Positions 42,455-48,754 of a stretch of 48,754 bases of DNA are shown one piece after another. The position numbers and the translations under genes were made by a program. Position 1 is the stretch's first letter, and every line of letters begins with the position of its first letter. A model generated the notes under the pieces. The model saw nothing but the letters and a program-made list of their open reading frames with translations. It was not told the DNA's origin and did no database searches. Source of the stretch: JBDTMT01 sp033764095 (GTDB lineage Bacteria > Desulfobacterota > Binatia > HRBIN30 > CADEER01); the NCBI GenBank assembly GCA_033764095.1, contig JANRJF010000049.1, positions 1 to 48,754 of the forward strand, given 5' to 3'.

Positions 42455-45400
42455 TTACGGCGCCGGTCGCGACAGCACGCGGACGACGTTCTCGCCGCGC
42501 AGCGCGACCAACACGCGCGTCGGGTCGACGACGAGACCGGTGGGGCTGCGCAGCTTGTCGCCGAGCGGCTCGAGCTCGGTGCCGTCGGGACGGAAGCGAC
42601 GCACCGCGCCGAGATCCCAGTCGCCGACGTAGAGCGTGCCCTGCGCATCGATCGCCAGGTACACCTCTTTCAATCGGTTGCCGGTCCAGCCCGCGATCGG
42701 TACCGGGTCGAGCGCGCGTCCGTCGGCGGCGAAGTGTTCGATGCGGTTGTTGCCGGTGTTGAGCACCCAGACGTCGCCTTTGCCGTCCACCACCACGTCG
42801 GTCGGCTCGATCAACTGGCCGGGGCCGCTGCCGGGCGCGCCGTAGGTCTGCAGCAGGTGACCGTCGCGATCATAGACCGTCACCCGGCCGCCACCGGCCT
42901 CGACGACGTAGATGCGGGCGTGGTCGACGGCGATGCCGCGCGGGCTGGAGAGGCTCGGCTGGCCGGTGAAGGTGAAGGCGTGGACGCCGTCCGGCGTGAA
43001 GCCCTGGATGCGCTGGTTCCAGGTATCGGCGACGTAGATGAACTCGCGGTCGGCGGCGACGTCGTGCGGCTCCTTGAACTCGCCCGCCGCCTCCCCGTAC
43101 CTGCCCCAGGCGCGCACGAAGTCGCCGTTGCGGTCGAACTCCTGGATGCGGTGGTTGTTGCGGTCGGCGACCAGCAGGTTGCCGTCGGGATCGAACGCCA
43201 TGCCCATCGGCTGGTCGAAGTGGCCGGGCGACGCGCCCGGCCCGCCGTCGAAGGCGTTGCCGCCCTCGCCGGGGCTCGCCGCGGGCGGCGCGCCGGACGC
43301 GTGCGGCGCCGGGCTGGCGAGCGCGGCGAGCGGGCCGACCACCGTGCGCCAGTCGCCGCCGGCGGTCAGCAGACCGAGCGGCGTCGCTTCGAAGTCGTCG
43401 TCGAAGGCGCCGGGCGGGCGCGCGGCGGCCTGCCACTGCTCGGCGTCCGGCGCCAGCACGCCGGCGACGACGAGGAGATCGTCGAGGTAGAAGCGCTGCC
43501 CGGCCGGGGCGCTGAGCGAGACGCCGCTGAGCGGCTGCGTCGGAGCGACGGCGGCGAGCGCGACCGGGACGCGGTCGACGAACACGGTCGGGGCGCCGCG
43601 CGGCGGCAATTGCACGAGCAGATCGTACCAGCGGCCGGCCTCGAGCCGGTCGCTGGCGATCAACACGGTCTGGTTCGCCTCCAGGCCGCGCGGCGTGAAG
43701 GCGAGGGTGAGCAGCGGCCGGCCGTGCGCCCTGCAATCGGCCAGCAGGTGGAGCAATCCCCCCTGCCCGCCTTTCTCAACGGGGGGCAGCGCCGGTCGCA
43801 TGAGCTGCAGGCGCAGGCTCACGCCGCTCGCGCCGCCAACCGGCGCGAAGCAACGCATGCCGCTGGCGGTGGCATCGCCGCCCACCGCCAGCGCGCGCGT
43901 CGTGTTCGACCACAGCGCCGTGCGCCCGGCGCTCTGCGGCTCGACGATCAGCGCCTGGCCGACCGGACGGTCGCCGACGCGCGGCGCCAGGATCGGCTCG
44001 ACGCGATGGTCGGCGAACAGACGCGACAGCGAGTCGAACGCCGCCCTGCCCGCCGGCTTGAGGTCGGTGGCGAAGACCAGACCCTTGCGGCCGTACCGGT
44101 TGATGCGATCGGAGATGTCGTCGAGCGTGCGTCCGATCAGGTAGTGGTTCTCCATCGGCGTCCCGCCGCCGTTGTAGGAGAGATACGCGAGCGTGTACTC
44201 GGGCCAGTCCTCGGCGACGACGTAGCGCGCGTAGCGGTCCTGATCGAACCTGCGCAGGTAGGTCCCCGCCGCCGTCGCCTCGGGCGAGAAGCCGAGGATG
44301 CGGCGGCGCTGCTCGCCGAGAAACTCGCGGTAGGTCTCGCTGCCGGCGATGGCGATCGCGACGACGGCCAGCGCGATCGGCAGCGCCCGAGCGACGTAGC
44401 GCGGGCCTCCGTGCCCGCCATCCATGTTGTTCGGTTGTTGGTGGTTGGTTGTCAGGTCGGGATCGGAGACGGAGTTCCTCTGACCTGACAACCAACCACC
44501 TAACAACCTGACAACCTCCCCCAGCCCCATCGCGCCGAACACATACACGAACGGTAGCGCCGGAATGCAGCGGTTGCCGTTCGGCACTGCCAGCACGCCG
44601 GGCAGCAGCGCGAGCCCGAAGCCGATGAGCAGGAAGCGCGACGCCGGTTCGCGGATGCGGGTCAGCGCAATCAGCAGCCCGAAGCCGACCAGCACCGCGG
44701 CGAGCGGCTCGAGCAGCGGTTCGTCGATGAAGAAGTCGTTGCCATTGCCGCGATAGTGAAACATCGCCAGCGCCGTGCCGGCGTTGGCGAGGACGCCCAT
44801 GTGCTGCGTGGAGTGCTCGTCGGCGAGATGCGCGGCGCGCGCCTTGAACTGCTCGAAATGCGTCGCGGCGTAGTACAGCATCGGCGCCCCGACCAGCAGG
44901 AAGGTGGCGAGGGTGACGAACGCGCCCAGCGCCCGCAGCCGCCAGCGGCTGGGCTGCAGCGGCGCGAAGGCGAGGAACAGCGCGCCGACCATCGGCGGCA
45001 CGATGCGGCCGGCGTCGTACGTGTAGATCGCGCCGGCGGCGCCGGCGCCGGCCAGCACCCAGCCCCAGCGTCGCCCCTCGAGGCCGCGCCACAGGCCGAG
45101 CAGCGCCAGCATGGTGAACGGCGGCACCATGATCATGCGCCAGCCGACGCGGCTGAAGACGCCGTGCCAGCCGGACACGGCGAGCAGCGCCAGGCCGAGC
45201 AGGGCGAGGCGCGGACCGACCAGCGCGCGGGCGAAGCAGTAGAAGATGGGGAGGGTCGCCAGGCCGACCAGCGTCGCGGCGAGTTGGATCGGCTCCATGG
45301 TGTTGCCGAACACCGCCACCAGCGCCGTGCAGAGGTACATGAACAGCGTCTCCCGCCCCCAGGCGGCGGAGATGTACGGCGTGTAGGGAGCGCCCTGCAG

Positions 45401-45724
45401 CGCGTCGAGCGCGAACATGCCGTTGAACGCGGCGTCGTGGTTCATGCCCTCCGGCACGCTGCCGAAGTGCACCAGGCGGAACCAGGCGCCCAGCCCGCAC
45501 AGCGCCAGCACCGCCAGCCACTCGGTGCGGCGCGCCAGCGGCGCCGCGGGCGCCGGCGTGCGGCGCAGCGTGAGCAGCCACAGCAGCCACAGTCCCACCG
45601 TCGCGGCAACCATCCAGGGCAGGTGCGGCAGGCGCACGTCGCCGAACTGGAAGGCGGTCTGCGCGCGCCAGGCCGCGGCCAGCAACGCGGCGGCGATGGC
45701 GGAGACGGCGAGGCGGCGCAGCAC
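42455..45724 (-). CDS. GT39-like membrane transferase with C-terminal NHL propeller, carrying internal repeats
   Basis: A 1089-residue protein, GTG start at 45724; the frame is open far upstream, but that part overlaps the divergent neighbour. About twelve hydrophobic segments fill the first 480 residues, with PEGMNHDAAFNG (Asp97) at the place of the GT-C acidic motif. A jelly-roll-like region covers about 600-790. The last 260 residues are NHL repeats (GNLLVADRNNHRIQEF, EFIYVADTWNQRIQGF, GDVWVLNTGNNRIEHF). Two repeat-derived stretches lie in frame: about residues 406-431 (WLSGQRNSVSDPDLTTNH), encoding a complete hairpin, and about 646-657 (VEKGGQGGLL). It probably transfers polyprenyl-linked sugars. 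Confidence 0.87.
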   Translation of the reverse strand: MLRRLAVSAIAAALLAAAWRAQTAFQFGDVRLPHLPWMVAATVGLWLLWLLTLRRTPAPAAPLARRTEWLAVLALCGLGAWFRLVHFGSVPEGMNHDAAFNGMFALDALQGAPYTPYISAAWGRETLFMYLCTALVAVFGNTMEPIQLAATLVGLATLPIFYCFARALVGPRLALLGLALLAVSGWHGVFSRVGWRMIMVPPFTMLALLGLWRGLEGRRWGWVLAGAGAAGAIYTYDAGRIVPPMVGALFLAFAPLQPSRWRLRALGAFVTLATFLLVGAPMLYYAATHFEQFKARAAHLADEHSTQHMGVLANAGTALAMFHYRGNGNDFFIDEPLLEPLAAVLVGFGLLIALTRIREPASRFLLIGFGLALLPGVLAVPNGNRCIPALPFVYVFGAMGLGEVVRLLGGWLSGQRNSVSDPDLTTNHQQPNNMDGGHGGPRYVARALPIALAVVAIAIAGSETYREFLGEQRRRILGFSPEATAAGTYLRRFDQDRYARYVVAEDWPEYTLAYLSYNGGGTPMENHYLIGRTLDDISDRINRYGRKGLVFATDLKPAGRAAFDSLSRLFADHRVEPILAPRVGDRPVGQALIVEPQSAGRTALWSNTTRALAVGGDATASGMRCFAPVGGASGVSLRLQLMRPALPPVEKGGQGGLLHLLADCRAHGRPLLTLAFTPRGLEANQTVLIASDRLEAGRWYDLLVQLPPRGAPTVFVDRVPVALAAVAPTQPLSGVSLSAPAGQRFYLDDLLVVAGVLAPDAEQWQAAARPPGAFDDDFEATPLGLLTAGGDWRTVVGPLAALASPAPHASGAPPAASPGEGGNAFDGGPGASPGHFDQPMGMAFDPDGNLLVADRNNHRIQEFDRNGDFVRAWGRYGEAAGEFKEPHDVAADREFIYVADTWNQRIQGFTPDGVHAFTFTGQPSLSSPRGIAVDHARIYVVEAGGGRVTVYDRDGHLLQTYGAPGSGPGQLIEPTDVVVDGKGDVWVLNTGNNRIEHFAADGRALDPVPIAGWTGNRLKEVYLAIDAQGTLYVGDWDLGAVRRFRPDGTELEPLGDKLRSPTGLVVDPTRVLVALRGENVVRVLSRPAP
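43755..43786. repeat. CCCCCCTGCCC...GGGGGG repeat arm inside a coding sequence
   Basis: The stretch from AATCCCCCCTGCCC to ACGGGGGG closely resembles the right arm of the intergenic element at 45733-45867. It is read in frame as part of the GT39-NHL protein. Only one arm is present. The match is visible by eye; direction of transfer is inferred. Confidence 0.75.
44433..44508. repeat. Complete inverted repeat inside a coding sequence
   Basis: The arms at 44433-44458 and 44482-44508 (26 and 27 nt) pair with one extra base, around a 23-nt loop. Their GGTTGTTGG/CCTAACAACC units are related in style to the 2551-2636 element. It falls between membrane helices of the GT39-NHL protein and keeps the reading frame. 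Confidence 0.92.
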
Positions 45725-45732
45725 GGGCGCCC

Positions 45733-45867
45733 TTTCACCACAAAGTCCCCCCTTCGAAGAAGGGGGGCGAGGGGGGATTTTTCGATCGCGCGCCATTGGT
45801 GAGCGCGAGGAGCAATTTGAAAATCCCCCCTGCCCCCCCTTCTTCGAAGGGGGGAATCTATGGTGAA
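45733..45867. repeat. Inverted repeat, CCCCCCTTCGAAG family with TTTCACCA ends, between divergent genes
   Basis: The arms at about 45733-45782 and 45819-45867 pair over most of their length. Each arm contains its own smaller palindrome (CCCCCCTTCGAAGAAGGGGGG, positions 45747-45767 in the left arm). The loop is about 36 nt. Outer ends TTTCACCA and TGGTGAAA match the ACCACAA family, so two families seem joined. The right arm gives the neighbouring gene a purine-rich AAGGGGGGAA and an ATG. Confidence 0.93.
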
Positions 45868-48640
45868 AAGCGCCCCGATGAGCGACGCGAGCCCGTGGCG
45901 GCCCCTGCTGCTGGCGATCGCCATCGCCGTCGCGCTCGTCGCCCAGGCGCGCGTCCACGACAACCCGAACAGCGGCTTCGGCTGGGCGCTGTACGGCGCC
46001 GCGGCGCTGCTCGCGGCCCTGGTCGCCGGCCGCCGCGGCGCTGCCGCGCCACTTGCCGCGCCGCCGCGCCCCCGCCTGGGCGTCGACCGCCTGCTGCTCG
46101 GTGCCGCCGCCATCGGCGCGGTGGCCACCACCACCTGGCTGGGCGCGCAGCGCGAGCACCCCGTCGCCGGGCTGGCGCTGTGGCTGGCGGCGGTACCGCT
46201 CGCCTGCCTGGCGGTGCGCGGCTGGCAGCTGACCCCGGCGCGGGCGGCGGCGCCGGCGTGGACGCGCAACGAAGGCCTCGCCCTCGCCCTGGTGCTGCTG
46301 GTCGCCGCGCTGGCGCGCGTGCTGTGGCTGGAGTCGCTGCCGCGCGGCATCTTCGGCGACGAGCCGCGCGTCGCCGCCTACCTGCAGCTCGTCTTCCCCG
46401 CCGGCCAGCCGCGCCTGCCGAGCTTCTTCGTCATGGGCTGGAACACCTGGCCGACCCTCGGCATGGTCGTCGAGGGCCTCTTCGCACCGCTGATCGGGCT
46501 CGACGTCACCGCCCTGCGCGCCAGCTCGGCGCTGATGGGCACGCTCGGCGTCCTGTGCACCTACCTGCTGGCGCGCGAGCTGGGCGGTCCGCGCCTCGCC
46601 CTGTGCGCCGCCGCGCTGCTGGCGATCTGCCGCACCGGCATCGACTTCAGCCGCCTCGGCATCGCGCACGCGCAGATCCTCTTCCTCGAGCCGCTGGCGT
46701 TCTTCCACCTGTGGCGCGCGATCAACCGCGGCCGCGCGGTGCACTGGCTGATGGCCGGCTTTGCCAGCGGCTGGTGCCTGTACAGCTACAACGCCGGCCA
46801 GTTGGTGCCGCCGCTGGTCGCCGGCTGGCTGCTGCTCGCCGCGCTACGGCGCCCCACCCGGCTGCGCTCGCACGGCGCCGGTGCCGCGCTCCTCGTCGTC
46901 GGCTTCGGGCTCGCGCTGTTCCCGTACGCCATCCACTTCACCGACGCGTTCCAGTTCGGCCCGAACTGGCAGCAGTGGACGATCATGGCGCGCAACCGGC
47001 AGACGCTCGGCCGAGTGAGCGACGCGCTGGCGGCGGGCGGCGTCGCGCCGGCGTGGGAGATCCTCGCGCGCCAGATCTGGATCACCTGGCTCGGCTTCGG
47101 CGTGCTGCCCGGCGGCGGCTACGGGCTCGGCTACCGCAACGGCGGCATGGTGGATGACGTCACGGCGGCGTTGTTCGTGCTCGGCCTGGCGTTGGCGCTG
47201 CGCCGCCTGCGGCACGGGCCGAACGCCTTCCTGCTCTACTGGTGGCTGCTCACCGTGCTGGTCGGCGGCATCGCCACCGTCGACCCGCCGTCCTTCGTGC
47301 GCATGGTCGGCGTGATCCCGGCGGTGACGCTGCTGGCGGCGCTGCCGCTGGACGGGCTGCTGGCTGGCGCCACGGCGCCCGCGGCGCGCCGCGCCCTGGT
47401 GCGCGTCGCGGTGGCCGGACTGGTCGCAGCGGCGGCGTGGATCAACTGGCAGACGTACTTCGTCAGCTTCGCCGGCGTCGCCGCCGATTCGAGCTCCGAG
47501 CTGGTGCGCTACGTCGAGGCGCGTCCGGCCGCCGAACGCGCCGTGCTGCTCGGCGCCGAGCACCATCTCGGCATGCGGCGCGAGATGTTCGACGTCCAGC
47601 TGCCGGGGCGCGGCTCCGACGTCGCCGAGCCGTCGCACTTCCTGCCGCTGCACGAAGCGCTCGACGCGCCGCTGACGTTGATCCTCGGGCCGGCGCAGCG
47701 CGAGCTCTCGGCGTATGTCGAGACCCTCTATCCGGGCAGTGAGCCAATCGACGTCGCCGGTCCGAACGGCCAGCCGTTCTACTTCCGCGCCCTGCACATC
47801 ACGCCCGAGCAGGCGCGCGCCCGCACCGGCCTGCGCCTGCGCGCCGAGCGCCCGGACGCCACCGCCGAGCTCGTCCCGATCGATCCGTTCGCGGCGCTGC
47901 CGCCGGAGCTCGCCGACGCCGAGCAGCTCAGCTGGAGCGGCAGCCTGTACTGGCCGTCGTTCGCACCGGTCGAGATCGTCCTGAGCTCGGCGCGCGCGGC
48001 GACGCTGACGATCGGGACGGCGGCGCCGCTGGTGGTCGCCGCCGGCGACCGCGTCCGCGCCGAGCTCACCCTGCCGCGCGGCTGGCAGCCGATCCATGTC
48101 GAGGAGTCGGGCGGCGGCACGCGCCGGCTGGAGATCGGCATGCGCGGCGAGGAGCCGGCGCGTCCGTTGACCCGTTGGCAGCTGCGCCCCGAACAGGGCG
48201 AGGGGCTGCGCGCCACCTACCGGCGCCCGGACGGCAGCGTCTACGAAGCGATCGATCCGGCGTTGAATTCGTTTGCCGTCGAGGTGCTGTTCGCCGCCGG
48301 CAATACGCCCTTCCTGCGCATGCCGTTCACCGCCGCGTGGCGCGGCGCGCTGAAGATCGACACCCCCGGCGACTACAGCTTCGACGCCATCGGCAGCGGC
48401 CCCTTCGCGGTGACGCTCGACGGCCGCCCGCTGCTCGCCGCCCGCCCGGAAGCGCCCGAGGATCCCATCACCGCGCGCGCGACCCGCCACCTCGACGCCG
48501 GCCTCCACCCGATTACCGCGACCTTCGACGCCTCACGCGCCGCCCACACCTCGCGCCGCGTCTTCCAGCTCTACTGGACGCCGCCCGGCGGGGAGCGGGA
48601 GCTGGTGCCGCCGAGTCAGTTCGTCCTCAGCCAGGAGTGA
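45860..48640 (+). CDS. GT39-like membrane transferase with C-terminal PA14-like domain
   Basis: A 926-residue protein. The GT-C acidic motif is Asp167-Glu168 in RGIFGDEPRVAAYL, with GIDFSRLGIAHAQILFLEPLAFF in the second outer loop and about twelve hydrophobic segments up to residue 540. A soluble region follows. The last 130 residues (WRGALKIDTPGDYSFDA, SGPFAVTLDGRPLL, HLDAGLHPITATF) fit a PA14-like carbohydrate-binding fold. ATG 45860 has AAGGGGGGAA upstream but lies in the repeat; ATG 45878 (MSDASPW) is the alternative. The stop TGA is part of the left arm of the final hairpin. It is divergent from the GT39-NHL gene, with only the repeat between. Confidence 0.87.
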   Translation: MVKSAPMSDASPWRPLLLAIAIAVALVAQARVHDNPNSGFGWALYGAAALLAALVAGRRGAAAPLAAPPRPRLGVDRLLLGAAAIGAVATTTWLGAQREHPVAGLALWLAAVPLACLAVRGWQLTPARAAAPAWTRNEGLALALVLLVAALARVLWLESLPRGIFGDEPRVAAYLQLVFPAGQPRLPSFFVMGWNTWPTLGMVVEGLFAPLIGLDVTALRASSALMGTLGVLCTYLLARELGGPRLALCAAALLAICRTGIDFSRLGIAHAQILFLEPLAFFHLWRAINRGRAVHWLMAGFASGWCLYSYNAGQLVPPLVAGWLLLAALRRPTRLRSHGAGAALLVVGFGLALFPYAIHFTDAFQFGPNWQQWTIMARNRQTLGRVSDALAAGGVAPAWEILARQIWITWLGFGVLPGGGYGLGYRNGGMVDDVTAALFVLGLALALRRLRHGPNAFLLYWWLLTVLVGGIATVDPPSFVRMVGVIPAVTLLAALPLDGLLAGATAPAARRALVRVAVAGLVAAAAWINWQTYFVSFAGVAADSSSELVRYVEARPAAERAVLLGAEHHLGMRREMFDVQLPGRGSDVAEPSHFLPLHEALDAPLTLILGPAQRELSAYVETLYPGSEPIDVAGPNGQPFYFRALHITPEQARARTGLRLRAERPDATAELVPIDPFAALPPELADAEQLSWSGSLYWPSFAPVEIVLSSARAATLTIGTAAPLVVAAGDRVRAELTLPRGWQPIHVEESGGGTRRLEIGMRGEEPARPLTRWQLRPEQGEGLRATYRRPDGSVYEAIDPALNSFAVEVLFAAGNTPFLRMPFTAAWRGALKIDTPGDYSFDAIGSGPFAVTLDGRPLLAARPEAPEDPITARATRHLDAGLHPITATFDASRAAHTSRRVFQLYWTPPGGERELVPPSQFVLSQE

Positions 48641-48742
48641 CCACAAAGGCACGAAGGCACCACGGCACACGCAGCCGCCGGATTTCGAGAATTCGCGGCG
48701 GCTTCGTGTGCCGTGGTGCCTTCGTGCCTTTGTGGTCACTCC
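48634..48742. repeat. Perfect 38-nt inverted repeat overlapping a stop codon
   Basis: The arms at 48634-48671 and 48705-48742 are 38 nt each and fully complementary. A smaller GCCGCC/GGCGGC pair lies inside the 33-nt loop. The outer 7 nt, GGAGTGA, are the last codons and stop of the upstream gene, and the mirror TCACTCC lies at the far end. The family is CCACAAAGGCACGAAGG, related to the element at 322-387. Confidence 0.97.
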
Positions 48743-48754
48743 TCTCGCGACAGG

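Noticed and set aside
45725..46744. N-terminal extension of the minus-strand GT39-NHL frame
   Set aside because: It crosses the intergenic hairpin and overlaps the divergent transferase gene; the first sensible start with a hydrophobic N-terminus is GTG 45724.

Overview
The window is GC-rich bacterial DNA. Genes use G/C in the third codon position almost throughout, and several begin with GTG. No rRNA, tRNA, phage or transposase gene is visible. Three features fit a soil or sediment Deltaproteobacteria-like lineage, perhaps candidate phylum Binatota: lipoproteins with Pro/Thr linkers and dockerin-like CNGDG repeats, an F420-type PPOX enzyme with a P450, and DUF2298 'YYY' membrane proteins. 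That placement is inference; no marker gene is present.

Layout. 1-4.6 kb: start of a FAD oxidoreductase (minus strand), a DUF2298 membrane protein, a GT4 glycosyltransferase and a methyltransferase. 4.7-19.4 kb: exported proteins (a Tat lipoprotein, two tandem paralogues of a Gly-rich secreted protein, a dockerin-like protein and a pentapeptide-repeat lipoprotein) around a 7TM-DISM histidine kinase paired with a receiver-cyclase regulator. 19.6-24.6 kb: a 1642-residue fusion of a GT39-like transferase, DUF2298 and an NHL propeller. 24.7-31.5 kb: small and catabolic genes (a 75-residue orphan, a DsbA-fold isomerase, a VOC protein, a P-loop ATPase fused to a nucleotide-cyclase-like domain, a CoA-transferase broken by one amber codon, a PPOX enzyme and a P450). 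31.6-48.6 kb: a second glycosylation block with a GT4, two polyprenyl-phosphate-type GT2s, a second methyltransferase, a LamG-fold membrane protein and four large GT39-like membrane transferases, three of which carry a C-terminal propeller or PA14-like domain.

How the genes fit together. The GT2 enzymes probably load sugars onto a polyprenyl phosphate. The multi-pass GT-C-like proteins would then transfer them outside the membrane, and the propeller, PA14 and LamG domains could hold acceptors or glycans. GT4s and methyltransferases would assemble or cap a surface glycan. This is a pathway-level inference.

The most unusual signal is structural. Almost every gene boundary carries a long inverted repeat (arms about 20-63 nt, loops 4 to over 100 nt) from one of at least five unrelated sequence families. 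Within one element the two arms match each other better than they match other copies. Elements sit between co-directional, divergent and convergent genes, lack U-tracts, supply stop codons and C-terminal tails to several genes, appear to have replaced the 5' end of one paralogue, and occur in frame inside one coding sequence. A second candidate system is the stand-alone P-loop ATPase-cyclase fusion at 26.2-28.2 kb.
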